Shown here: positions 46,181 through 57,099 of the stretch, piece after piece
How positions within the stretch are numbered: position 1 is the stretch's first letter
How the letters are laid out: every line of letters starts with the position of its first letter
DNA from: Blasia pusilla
Lineage: Eukaryota; Marchantiophyta; Marchantiopsida; Blasiales
DNA: 64,000 nt
Direction of reading: 5' to 3'
Assembly: GCA_050084515.1 (NCBI GenBank)
Contig: CM114271.1
Span: forward strand, 44,578,001-44,642,000
Program-made: the position numbers and the translations under genes
The notes under the pieces: model-generated
Told to the model about the DNA's origin: nothing
Seen by the model: the letters and a program-made list of their open reading frames with translations, nothing else
Database searches by the model: none

Positions 46181-46228
46181 GGGGCCTCAACAGGTCATCC
46201 ATGATCTATTGAGCCTATTCTACACCAA

Positions 46229-46278
46229 TCACGAAGGCGCTCTACTAGATCTCACCGATCTATCCTAAAAGACGTGAC
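46229..46278. repeat. 50-bp inverted repeat, right arm
   Basis: Reverse complement of 44440-44489 with a few mismatches. Its sequence (gag/leader-type) suggests that the intervening DNA was inverted or inserted in a gypsy copy. Confidence 0.85.
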
Positions 46279-46279
46279 A

Positions 46280-47300
46280 TGCTCTTGTTTATGAGAGGAT
46301 TGTGGCTCATTATAGTATAGGTGTTCATGAGAGGGTCGTCACTCATTATAATATAGATGTTGTAAGGGTTTGAAATGATGCCATGTCGGAGAGCTTCCTA
46401 GCATAAAATGAAAAAAGTTGCCAAAAATCATCGAAATAAATACTTTTGTCGAAAATTTCTTATATTGAAACGTTGGTGGAATTAACAAGATTCGTAGTCA
46501 AATTCTGCAATATAGTACCCTTATCTCTGGAGAGCATTTCTTCATATGGGTAGCATGTGTCTTTATACAAACCCCACAAGGAAAAAAACATTTGAGGTTG
46601 AAAATTCAGCTAAGGACAAGCAAACAACACAGTTGAAATAACTAAAGAATGGTAGAGGGAGGTTGTGTGAGAATCATAACTATTGTTCCATCATATTACG
46701 ATGTTAAGAAATTTCATATCGATATATGTTTAATTTTTGTGACTTGAAACTCTTTCATGTTACTACATTGCAAAAAATTGAGTTGGTGAATCATAATCTA
46801 GTGCGTATGTGAGCCTAGCACAAAGATCCACATCTAGAACTCATTAATGAGAATGGTTAAAAAAACCATAAATTTTTAGTGTTTTACATGATATAATTGA
46901 GTCAACGAGAGCTTTACTTTGTGTCAAAAGTAAGCAAATAATTTTCTTGTGGAAGCTTTTGGGATGACAGTCTTCATCCACCATTCTTAAAGAAGTCAAA
47001 CATCGATTGCAACACCAATAAACAATTTTAGGTGGTAGATATGGTTTTTTATTCACAAAATGGATGAAGTCCAACCTATCACCATTTACTACACAAAATG
47101 GGAAGGAGGAAAATCCTTCTCATTATCAGATATCCTAAATATCTTGATCGGTTCATCTGATCAAACTCCAAAAGTATGGAATTCAACGAGTACTTCTTAG
47201 TTGATTGCAAGAAGATTTTGGTATAAGTTTGTAGATTGCTCTAAGTGGAATGTATGTCTGTCTAACTATGTTCAATGGCATTCAATACAATAGAAAGTAG
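46280..47300. other. AT-rich sequence, nothing recognised
   Basis: About 1 kb without coding similarity, repeats or termini that I can identify. It is left flank of the 47.3-57.1 kb retrotransposon. Confidence 0.5.
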
Positions 47301-47307
47301 TAGTAGT

Positions 47308-47890
47308 TGTTGTGCGAATCCACATCGTCATACAACATACATCGTTGACATACCATACTCACATACGTACATAACATAGACGAGAGTATCCACAAACGCA
47401 AGTGTACCACAACTGGAATCCGTGAAAGACCTACTGTCATAAAACACGTTTACAATCACATACAATCGAGCCAAACCCACTCCACGATGGGAGAATCCAG
47501 GTCGAAGCTTGCGGGAAACACCATAGCCAAGAGCTCTACTCACTACCAAGGCTAACTCCCAACGCAACAGGCTCAACTCAAAGAATCGACTATTCTTTGA
47601 GTGCACTCCACCTTATATCCTCCAACTTAAGAGCGGGCCCTACTGGGAAACTCACCCCCAACTGAGTAACCCCCAACCCTATGTATGGAACCGCATCTCT
47701 ACCAAGCCACTACGGTCCTACATAAGGAATGTCCTCTACTAGCACACTATACTCTACGACATAATCTGTATGGTCATGACAGCTGTTGTGCGAATCCACA
47801 TCGTCATACAACATACATCGCTGACATACCATACTCACATACGTACATAACATAGACGAGAGTATCCACAAACGCAAGTGTACCACAACT
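47308..47890 (-). repeat. 3' terminal repeat, with duplicated 105-bp segment
   Basis: Segment X (47308-47411) is followed by segment Y (47412-47781) and a second copy of X (47784-47890). Only Y recurs at the other end of the element. On the minus strand the internal side reads TTAGGGGGCGAG, polypurine-tract-like, directly before TTGTGGTACAC of X. The LTR borders are therefore ambiguous: X-Y, Y alone or the whole. Confidence 0.7.
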
Positions 47891-47959
47891 CGCCCCCTAA
47901 TGGCGGTTAGGTCCTCTAACTCCCAGGTAGCCCTATACATCTACTACATGCTATACACC

Positions 47960-48572
47960 TTCTTGGGTGCCCGAATCGAAGGCCGGGTGCTAGGTTGCCC
48001 CATCGTTAGTCGCACATCCGTAATCCATATCATGCAAAGATCAAGTCATCTACCTCTCCTAAGTACATCGAGGACAAACCCACCTTCCAAAGAGGAACGA
48101 CATCCAAACGTGGAGTCAAACACATCATGTGCCAACCCCTAGAACACCGATCACACACCAACATACGGGTGCGTTACAGCAGACCCACACAACATGCACC
48201 TCAAGCTAGCACGTATCATGGCTAAGCTTGGGTCAACAAGATACCATCCACATTTGGAAGATGACATGGCGCACAATTACGCAATGGTCCTTCCAAACAA
48301 CTCCATCACGACCCTCCAATATGAGAACTCCAGAAGCTAACACCTCGCGACTCGTAAAATAGTGCGGCTGCCGTCACATCCAACGTTGTCGGGGCAATCT
48401 GCTGCAAATAGACATAGTCCCCACATGGAACCTCTAATCGATGGTCGATAACCTCCACCTCGAATGGTTGCATACCGCAACGTATCCTGTGTTGAACAAT
48501 GGCAAGATTCTCAAAGGTGTTGGCATAACTCTCCGAAAGAGCTCCGCCGCTGAGAACACACCTCATCCACAT
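47960..48572 (-). pseudogene. Integrase C-terminal region
   Basis: Minus-strand frame with RIRCGMQPFEVEVIDHRLEVPCGDYVYLQQIAPTT (about 48390-48490), in the position of the DNA-binding C-terminus of gypsy integrase. A chromodomain is not evident. Frameshifts occur on both sides. Confidence 0.5.
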
Positions 48573-48706
48573 CTCGGGTCATCAAGGTTCACCACCTCAC
48601 TAGACTCCCGACAATTCTTGCTTTGGCAAGTCCGGATCTCGGCCGTATATAAAAGTAAGGTGAGAAGGAAGCCAAGGATGCTTGGCGGCGAACCTATACC
48701 CCATGG

Positions 48707-49545
48707 CTAACCATGGCAATCTGAATATCCGGTCTCAAGATGCCCCCCCTTCAGAGGGCCATACTTGCGCAATGCCCTCTTCACCGTCTCAACCACACGC
48801 TCGGCCAAACCATCCGCCTCTGGATGATCTCGAGACGTGGTCCGATGATCAATCAACGCCTTGTCACACAAGACCTGAAACTCACCAAACTCAGACGTAC
48901 CCTGGTCAAAGACTTCAGCTGGTGCACCAAAATGACTAAGCACTCTATCCGAAACGCATACGCCGTTCCTCACTCGCCTTGTCCGGTAATGCCACCAACT
49001 CAATCCACTTGGAGAAGTGCTCCACCATCACCAACACATATCGATGATGTAAATAGTCAACCAGCATTAACGGTCCCGCAAAGTCCACACTCCAACGGTA
49101 ACCCAACCCCATAATAGGCAAGGGGTGTAATTGTGGTGTAGGGGCATTAAATGATGCCCTCACCCGGTCACAAACCATACAACGTGACACCAACTGATGC
49201 ACCTGAGTATGCATGCCACGCCACCAATCTTGGCCAAGGAGTAAGCTATACGACGCTTTACCCCAAAATGTCCCAACTCCTCATGGGCATGTCGCACAAT
49301 GCTCTCTCTCGAGCCAAATGTGGCACTACTCGTACTCTACTATCCTCCCACACGCGGAGAATATGTGTTCCCTCCAATCGATACCTCTTAGCACGTTGAA
49401 GAACACGGTCTCGCTCCTTGGCACTCACTATGCCTGGCACCCTACCGGTCCGTAGGAACTCCAACACCAACGCATCATCATGAATATCACGCTGATCTGT
49501 ACCACCATCTCCAACCTTAGGATCGAAGGTGGCCATCTACCCTCG
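48707..49545 (-). pseudogene. Integrase (zinc-binding and catalytic core)
   Basis: An HHCC-type zinc segment with VHQLVSRCMVCDRVRA (about 49150-49200), then the catalytic core: WSVDFAGPL (first Asp, about 49090), DQGTSEFG (second Asp, about 48900) and HPEADGLAERVVE (Glu, about 48810). Three acidic residues are visible. Frameshifts split the core at about 48945-49000. Acts in the nucleus to insert the cDNA. Confidence 0.85.
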
Positions 49546-50432
49546 ACTAGAGTAAGATATCATGTGGTCCTCCATACTAGAGTCCACCCCTAACCAACAT
49601 AAAAAGGCGGATGCATGCCAACCTGGCACCATCTCCTCATCAACCTCGCCATGCCATCTAGCCCCTGTTGTATCCTCTTGGCTAGTACATGGGTTCCTAC
49701 TCAACCCATCAGCATCAAGGTTGGCAACTCCAGGTCTATGTACCACCCGGAAGTCATACTCTGTAAGATAAGAGCCCACCGTGCAAGCTTCCTGTAAGCT
49801 TGTCCGACTCCATCAACCACTTGAGCGGTTGGTGATCGAGAACAAGGGTAAATTGGGTGCCAAACAAGTAACACCTAAAGTGTGCCATGAGCCCACACTC
49901 TTGCCAAGCACTCTCCCTCATATGAACTATAGCGCGACTCCGCTGCATTATTCGAACGACTTGCATAGGCCACCACAAACTCCATGTGCTCATCATCATG
50001 TTGTGTCAACACCGCTCCAAGTCCCAACCTACTCCAATCAGTGTGTAACTGAAATGGGCGCCCTCTGATAGGTCTCCTCAAGATAGGCGCCGCCACCAAC
50101 TGGGCCTTAAGCTCCACAAAAGCTCTCTCCTGATCATCTCCCCAGTGCCACTCTTGATATGATTTCAGCAATTGGTTCAAAGGCTTTGCCATAGCACTAA
50201 ATCCCTTCACATACCTCCGATAGTAGTTCGCCAATCCCATGAATGCTCGAACTCTACTCACATCTATCGGACGCGGAATAAGTGCAATAGCCTCCACCTT
50301 TGCTTGCTGAACTCCCAAACCACCTGGATAGATCACATGACCCAAGTACTCAACATCCTCATGGAAGAACTTACACTTTCCTGGATGCAAACGTAGACCA
50401 TGAGCCTTCAACCGCTCAAACACCATCTGCAA
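49540..50432 (-). pseudogene. Reverse transcriptase C-terminal part and RNase H
   Basis: Reads RLHPGKCKFFHEDVEYLGHVI (RT thumb region, about 50330-50400), FMGLANYYRRYVKGFS, then RNase H-type FQLHTDWSRLGLGAVLTQ (about 50000-50050), YASRSNNAAESRYSSYEGECLA, and further left QPLKWLMES with a NLDADGLSR end. The first RNase H acid (Asp of HTDWS) is present. The frame is open from 50432 to 49875, then shifts. Confidence 0.9.
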
Positions 50433-51135
50433 ATGTATCGATGCTCCTCCACCGTGTTATTCTTGAACACCAAGATATCATCAATGTAACAAGAACAAAA
50501 TCCAACCCCTGCTAGGATCTCCGTCCATCACTCTTTGAAACTTCGGCAGGTGCATTCTTCAACCCAAAGGGTAAGAATTTCCTTTGGTACAAACAATCCT
50601 TGCCATGAGAGTTGACACCCCAAAATCTTGTCTTGGCCTTGTCACTCTCCCGAATCGGCAATTGATGGTATCTGCCGAAGATCAAAATCTTGAAAATCTT
50701 TACTGTCCCACCACATCAAAGATCTCCTCGGTGTAGGCATGGCATACCTATCGGCCTTGGTTTTCCGATTGATAGAACGGTAATCTCCACACATCCGCCT
50801 ATCCGTGTAGTTGCCATGCATATCCTTTTTAGCGAGGCATGACAATGGTGATGCATACTCTCCATGCGACAACTCCACTAATCCGCCTCCAAAGGTCCAA
50901 CGCCCTACTGAATCAAGTCCCTCTCCATATCACTATATCGGTAGGGACGACGGAAGATTGGCGTATCACTAGCCAAATCAATCCGTATACCGGGTCCAAC
51001 CAGAGAACCCAACTCCTTCATGCTAAAGGCCAAACAACTCCTATAAGCACGTAGGAGGCGTGTGTCAGCGTCGTTTCTCACCTCCCGTAGCTTGGGCCCA
51101 AGTAATGGCTCCCAAGTCTCCTCCCTTTGGCACAC
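50433..51135 (-). pseudogene. Reverse transcriptase N-terminal part and active site
   Basis: Starts with ETWEPLLGPKL...SCLAFSMKELGSLVGPGIRIDLASDTP, then HGEYASPLSCLAKKD, RMCGDYRSINRKT, DFDLRQ and, in another frame, CYIDDILVFKN. The YIDD active site lies at 50477-50488. At least three frameshifts interrupt it. The upstream end joins the methyltransferase region without a recognisable protease in between. Confidence 0.9.
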
Positions 51136-51429
51136 TAGAGGGGAGGGGCGATGCCATTGGTCTGCTCATAACCCCCTCACAAGATGGTACACCCTTAGCT
51201 ACACCATCATCGAGCAAATAACTCCTCCACCAAAGCATGAGCAACCAACTCCACATGCCCGACCATTACATCCCATTTACTCCAAGGATGCAAAATACTA
51301 CTCTCCTCGCCTTGGCCGATGCCTCTACCGTCCGGTAGCCATCGAGCTCATTACAAGGGGTGGAAGACCCCCAGACATAGTCCGAAGTCGACGCATTTTG
51401 CTCGGCCATACCAAGACTCAAAATCCAAG

Positions 51430-52401
51430 TCAAACAATTCAGGTCCATGGCCTGACCCAACACATGATGTCGTGAAGCCTCGAAATAGAAGCAACTGGGC
51501 ATTTGTCACACCGAGAGCAAATCCCATCGCACGCTCTCTCTCATCAGCGTTAGGCTCCACCAATGTCGCACATGAGAATCCCATACAAGCCCCGGACCAC
51601 CTTCCTTGTAGGCATGTGACGAGGGAAAACTCACAAATGTGGGTAGTGCCATCCTAGGCTAGCCCACACGGTTCACCTTGCCATGGGTGACCGATCAATA
51701 ACCCTCACCACTTGAGAAAGTCGCCCAAAGATATCAAGATACTATCCTTTGTAAAGCGAGGATCGCACCGCATCATATGCTCGACGTAGAACCTCCCTAG
51801 GCAACAAGTTTGTCCACCACAAGCGTGGACGATGTGCACGCGAGCCAACTCGCGCTGCATCCAACAACACCACTGGTCCAATCCAAGACCGCACCTCATG
51901 AACACTCGCCATCATCCGGGTTCGAGTGTCACCCAACAATGGAACATTCTCCAGAATGTAAGCTAGAGCACGTGTCTGATGAACCTGAAGATGTCGTAAC
52001 ACCCGTAACATCTCCCAAAACAATCGAGACCTAGGGTCATGTAATCCCTCACCACGACCAGCACGTGTATGACCCTGACATGGCCATCCAGCAATCACCA
52101 AATCCACAGGACCAACCCTCTCAAGGTCCTGCGCCCCCAACAATGCAATGTGTGATGGTAAAGCACGCTGGTACCCACGAATAGCTGATGGCGGCAACAA
52201 CTCAGGATATCTCCGCATCAACTGACCAATATGTCGGGATGAGACTCTCTGGGCCGTCTCATCTCGCTCCACATACACGTATCTCCCATGACAGAATACC
52301 GGCTGCAACATCGCCGCCAAACCGGTGCTAATCCCACCAAAGAGATCTAACACACAAATGCCCTCCGCGGATCTTTGCCATACAATGGGTGTAGTATCCA
52401 A
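51430..52401 (-). CDS. Cytosine-5 DNA methyltransferase domain, DNMT3/DRM type, within retrotransposon pol
   Basis: Clean frame 52401-51742 (219 codons from a non-ATG position; open upstream). Residues: motif I CVLDLFGGISTGLAAM (16-31); motif II-like YVYVERDE (41-48); motif IV DLVIAGWPCQG (100-110) with catalytic Cys108; RLFWEMLRVL (126-135); motif VI ILENVP (149-154); motif VIII AHRPRLWWTN (189-198). Beyond a frameshift, GPGLVWD, ERERAMGFALGVT and EASRHHVLGQ fit motifs IX-X. The spacing and AHR-x-R-x-x-W-x-N follow DNMT3 more than DNMT1 or CMT; unlike DRM, the motif order is not rearranged. The catalytic residues are all present, so this may be the last part of the element to decay. Expected product: 5-methylcytosine in DNA. 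Confidence 0.87.
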
Positions 52402-52928
52402 AGGGGATAACCAACTGGGCAGAAGTAGGAGTCCGCCGTGGGGCGTCCTCTTCCTCGTGAGGTATATGACCTCACACCAAGCCTCTGCACTAGGCGATCA
52501 CCCTCTGCCGTAGTGCACCGCTGAACTCCAAAGTGGCACATCCAACGATGAGGATGCCTTTGCTGCAAAAATAGGGACCTCCTCTACCTCCTCATGCGCA
52601 GGAGAATCCATAGCGTAAAACATTACCCTCCAAAAAGTCTCTGGCCAAGTGACTACTCCACTAAAACCAGCCACAGATGCTAACATGCTTTGTTGGGGAG
52701 ACCCTCTGGTCGAGCCCCATAAATAAATCTCATAGGAACTTGGCTCATACGTCCATCCCGGACTGCCAACCAGGTCTCAGAAGATTTGTCTCGACCCGAT
52801 AATCCATCCGAAAACCCATCGGGTACAATAATCATCGCTCCTCCAACTAGTACATCATACGACTCGGTGATGTGACTATCGTGAGATACTCCCAACCGGG
52901 AGCTATCGGTCGCATGATCTGGTCTCAA
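52402..52928 (-). pseudogene. Linker between protease and methyltransferase
   Basis: Minus-strand pieces in changing frames: SYDVLVGGAMIIVPDGFSD (about 52800-52860), VPMRFIYGARPEGLPNK (about 52685-52740), and FSGVVTWPETFWRVMFYAMDS (about 52600-52665) before the methyltransferase frame. They may be the N-terminal lobe of the methyltransferase or the protease tail. No known domain is recognised. Confidence 0.5.
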
Positions 52929-52929
52929 A

Positions 52930-53349
52930 TCAGAAAAACTTTTCCCGTGTCATGAATTGAGACCTATCATTGGCTCCTCCAAGTGATGTTTGAATTTGGA
53001 ATGGGCAAGGCTCAAGCTCTGACCTCCGAATACCCAAACCAATACATGCCGCCTTTCCCAACATCAAAGGTTGGGCACGAGAGTCTAACAAGACTCTATC
53101 TGGTCTATACACCTGTCCTGTAGGACTCACCAATCGGAAGATCCCACTCCGGTTGTCCAACATACATACACCAGGTGTAAGCCTCTCACGATCAATGGCT
53201 GGCCGGGCTGGTAATGCATCCATCTTCGCCGCTGCTGCCTGCCAAGTAGCATTGGTACTCAATGCTACTCCTGACATAGAGGGTCGCTCCACCGCAACAC
53301 CCTCATCCACCTCAACACGTGTAGCAGTAACACCCCCACGTTCACACAA
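52930..53349 (-). pseudogene. Retropepsin-like aspartic protease
   Basis: An open frame of 139 codons. VLLDSRAQPLMLGKAACIGLG (about 53035-53100) is the D-[ST]-G-A flap-proximal motif of retroviral-type proteases with Gly replaced by Arg (one base, GGT to CGT). The following strand and GLG match the fold. The position after the gag knuckle supports the assignment. It probably processed gag-pol; this copy should be inactive. Confidence 0.65.
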
Positions 53350-53379
53350 CGTGGCTGCTAACTAAAATACAGGAGCTAA

Positions 53380-54360
53380 GTCAACTCCTAAAGCCATCAG
53401 CTCCGTGGCCGGAAAAAATGGGGATCCCAACACCGAAATTGCCATCCATAATCTTGTATTGAATCTTTGCATCCGTGTCTACTACACGCGATGTAGATGC
53501 CTCAGTCCCCACTGTCGGCTCAATAGGCTGCGTAGGAACCATGGATGGAGTCCTAAGCACCTCAGACAACAAGAATGACTGGGGAAGCCTAGCTTGCCTC
53601 CCAGCCTCACCCCTCTGTGGGTCCAACTCCTGAAGAGCACCACGTGGCTCGACGCTCGAGTGGCTCCTCTCAGAATCGCGGTGATGCCTCACCTTTGTCT
53701 TTGCACTCGCCATATAAGAGAGATCATCCCCTCCATAAGAGGTGGAAGCCCTTGCTCCCGAACCTGATCTATGCTCGATACCGACCATAGTAGCCAACCT
53801 GCTCCAATCTGCTCAATCTGGCAGCCATAGGCGACTTGTCGAGTGGTAGGGGTAGCCACCGTAGGCTCTCCAACCACCTGGTCCACCTCTACCACCCCTA
53901 CCACCTCTACCACCTCGGCCTCTCGGAGCTACTCCACCACGGCCACGGCTTGATCTCAACTCGGATGGAGATCAAAGCAACGCTCTCGAGGATGATCTAG
54001 TCTCCGCAATGATCACACTTGAGTTGGGGCCGACGAGGCCCATCCTCCAAAGTCCGTCTCCCATCCTCTTGGGGACAAAACTTCCTAACATGATCACCTC
54101 CACATGTCCAACATGATCGCCCTTGGGGCAGCAAATGAAGGCAATGGTCTCTGCACAAATGTCCCTCTAGGACTTGACGAGGTCGCGTGTACCCCCACGA
54201 CTCCCACTACTACTACCACCACCACTACTACGAGACTGTGGTGAGGGTGGGTGCTGAACCGAGAAGTAGTAGTTGTATCCCTCTTGAATGCGGATGTCAC
54301 CACTCTCTCCTTCACCATGTTAAGCTCAATCTTCTCGAGATAAAGCAAACACATGGGTCA
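53380..54360 (-). pseudogene. Gag C-terminal region with CCHC zinc knuckle
   Basis: KIELNMVKERVVTSAFKRDT (about 54270-54330) parallels the IELNLSEEQVVTAGF segment of the plus-strand gag. It is followed by a Val/Gly-rich low-complexity stretch (54180-54235) and a CCHC knuckle CWTCGGDHVRKFC (54075-54113). Further left are linker regions of mixed frame that lead to the protease. Confidence 0.7.
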
Positions 54361-55170
54361 ATGTGGGTGAATCATCACTCATAAGAGTAGCATCACGTAC
54401 CCCTACGGCGCAAATCTCTGTCCAAGATCCTGCATTAAAATCGATGCTGATCCTCGGTCACACCAGGTAATCGAAATCAGCGTCGATACAGTGTATGCCT
54501 CACGAAGACTCTCACCAGTCTTTCGCTCAAAGTCTGAAGATTCCTCAACTTCTCCGTCTTCACTCCACGATAGTTCTTCTTCAACCTCTTGAAGAACTCT
54601 CGCAACCGGGCTGAACGATGGTGGGGCACTAGTACCTCCACTAGTACCCCCACTAGTACCTCCACTTTGGTACCCCCCACTCCGGCTCGTACTGCACCAC
54701 TCAACGTCGGGTTGGTGGCATAGTAGGAGCACTACTACCAATACCACCATGGGTGATAGACACATAGCCTGGAGACCAATATTGTCTCCATGCCTCAATC
54801 TCAACAACATGGTCCTTCCTAAACTCATGGTAATCATCCATGGGTGGTCCTTCCAAGTCTTTGAAACAACCCCTTCCAAGCCAAGAAGGGTGTAAACAAC
54901 GCGTGGCGTTCCGCAACACATCGCATATCACACCACGTATCAAACTCTTGCATGAAGTCCTCCAACTCAATGGTGCCCACTTTGCACCGAGTATCGTGGT
55001 GGGCCCTTCATGGCCCCATATCCACCGTCCATGTCCCAAATCAATGGAGCGCAACACTCGATAACAACGTAGAAGACTCGGTGTTTGGAACACCCTGGTC
55101 CTCCTCTTCATCAACCGTCGGAAGTGGAAAAGGTAGCCGATACCTAAATCCAATCCGTGTGAAACCACCC
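54361..55170 (-). pseudogene. Gag capsid region
   Basis: Contains GPTTILGAKWAPLS (equivalent of the GVGTIGLDDF block), PPMDDYHEFRKDHVVEIEAWRQYWSPGYVS (about 54755-54845), Ser/Gly-rich spacer repeats (GGTSGGTSGGTS, 54640-54680), YRGVKTEKLRNLQ and GESLREAY. It is interrupted by several frameshifts. It is the same gag family as the two other copies in the window. Confidence 0.75.
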
Positions 55171-56734
55171 TTTATCCGCACCACGGTCCCCAACGAGACC
55201 ACCCGACAGCTACGTGATGACCAACGCCGATGCCGCACCACCACCAAATTACCCAAGTGACGTCGATGTCGCTCTACTATTGTAGCTCTACTAGCTATGG
55301 GTGTAGGCAATCTAACCTCTCATCACCACAAGAAGTCTCCCCACGTCTCATCTGGTCATCACTCCGGCCTCACTATCGTGAGCACCACAGGAGTAACACT
55401 ACTCGGAAATCAGCGTCAACCCTAACAATGGGCGCAAGCAAAAAGCACGATGGAGGGGATCGCATACAGAAGTCCAACGACAACCCTCCAACCGCAAATG
55501 GAAATCAAGATAACACAATCCACCAAACGTGGTGCCCCCTGAATCCACAAAACCCACCACACAATTCTAACGCAATAGCTACTCCGCCGCGGGTCGATGA
55601 CGTGCTAGTCGAACTCGCAGCACCTGAAAATATCACTTGCATGGAGAGGCTACACCGTACTATGCGCTAGAGGTACATCAACCAAAAACCTGAGATGCAT
55701 AAAGCGCCTAACACATCTCCAAACACCACCAAATGAGCTACAACAGTCTGTACACTGGCATAGTTAAGAACTCAGCAGTTAAGCGTCCTCTAGGCAGAAG
55801 AGCCCAAAGATGGGTGACCAGTTATGCAAAACTCAAATCCCAAATCCTGCAAAAATTGCCTCACGCCCAAGCAAGCAAGCTTGCTTGCTTGCTCCTTGCT
55901 CCTTGCTCCTTGCTCCGCCTCTCACGCCCACTCGCCCCGAGCTACCACGAGTTGCCTCAAATGCTCGAGACATGCCCCTATCGCCCCGTTCCCCACGCTT
56001 CGCCATGCTTCGCTATGGAGAGAGGTCCAACCAGGGCGCCCCCAATGGGATAGGCGTCTCCAACAATGAACGAGTCACCAACCAACCAGCCCCTCCGATC
56101 CGCTGTCCACCATAGCCAAACCTTGAGCTAGTCCGCGAAATTTCGATCAGAAATTACTTCACAAATACGTGACCGAAATCAAATCTATTTCGATCAGAAT
56201 TCAATTGACCACCATAGCTATCTCCCCACAAAAACTCAGCTACAACCAAGCTCCGTACTCTGAGCTAAAAATCAGACAAACTTGCTGTCCATACACCTCT
56301 AGAACCGCAAATCCGACAGCGCTTCCGCCAAGTTTCATGCACGCAGAAATCCGCAACGCTCCACGCACTCGAGCAGATAGCTTCACATGAGATCACAATA
56401 CAAGTAGCAATAGGAACCTCTCACCTGATCTGGATGAACTTCAACAGAGCTTCCGCACTCCAAGCTCTCCACATCAGAAAACTATCGAACACGAACCAGA
56501 ATCTTCAATGCTTGATAACTTCCAACTCCCTTGACGAAATCGGCGATCTACAGCACGTTGGAAAGCTCTCAGCAAGGCGCTTCTTTCCCAACTGACCACG
56601 CACCTGATTCACACCTCCAGCATAGGCAACAAGCCCCGAACATCCACGGCTGAGTACACAATCAGCCCTAACCAGATCCTACTGATCTACAATCGAAGCT
56701 ACCATCGATCTACTCCAATTCTTTGAGTGAAATC
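55171..56734. other. Leader (5' untranslated) region of the retrotransposon
   Basis: About 1.5 kb between gag and the right terminal repeat, without credible genes. It includes a 22-bp palindrome AAGCAAGCAAGCTTGCTTGC(TT) at 55869-55890, followed by three CTCCTTG repeats. A primer-binding site next to the repeat is not obvious; the adjoining sequence (inverted) contains GGTAGCTTCGATTG, which is not the usual initiator-Met tRNA complement. Confidence 0.5.
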
Positions 56735-57095
56735 TGTGAAAGACCTACTGTCATAAAACACATTTACAATCACATACAATCGAGCCAAACCCACTCCACG
56801 ATGGGAGAATCCAGGTCGAAGCTTGCGGGAAACACCATAGCCAAGAGCTCTACTCACTACCAAGGCTAACTCCCAACGCAACAGGCTCAACTCAAAGAAC
56901 TGATTGTTCTTTGAGTGCACTCCACCTTATATCCTCCAACCTAAGAGCGGGCCCTACTGGGAAACTCACCCCCAACTGAGTAACCCCCAACCCTATGTAT
57001 GGAACCGCATCTCTACCAAGCCACTACGGTCCTACATAAGGAATGTCCTCTACTAGCACACTATACTCTACGACATAATCCGTATGGTCATGACA
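56735..57095 (-). repeat. 5' terminal repeat (segment Y only)
   Basis: Runs from TGTGAAAGACCTACTG to GGTCATGACA and matches 47417-47781 with few differences. Segment X of the other end is missing. High similarity between the Y copies points to a moderately recent insertion, whereas the coding region is heavily frameshifted. Confidence 0.85.
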
Positions 57096-57099
57096 TAGT

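Larger units (their letters stand above)
47308..57095 (-). mobile_element. Ty3/gypsy retrotransposon encoding a DNMT3-type methyltransferase
   Basis: Minus-strand order from the right: terminal repeat (56735-57095), leader, gag, CCHC knuckle, protease, cytosine methyltransferase, reverse transcriptase, RNase H, integrase, terminal repeat (47308-47890). RT-RH-IN order is that of Ty3/gypsy. Frameshifts and stops are frequent in gag and pol, but the methyltransferase has the longest clean frame (219 codons). TAGT follows the right end (57096-57099) and precedes the left end (47304-47307), a possible target duplication. Confidence 0.85.

Noticed and set aside
48682-49797. Plus-strand frames over the integrase and RNase H region
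   Set aside because: They are antisense shadows of the minus-strand pol; the minus-strand translation has the recognisable catalytic motifs.
51742-52401. The methyltransferase as a stray host DRM/DNMT3 exon or bacterial contamination
   Set aside because: It lies between the protease and RT of one element, has no intron borders, and recurs beside RT in a second copy at 41.3-41.7 kb.
47308-57095. Endogenous pararetrovirus instead of a retrotransposon
   Set aside because: Integrase with its D, D, E residues and terminal repeats are present, the order is RT-RH-IN, and no movement protein is seen.
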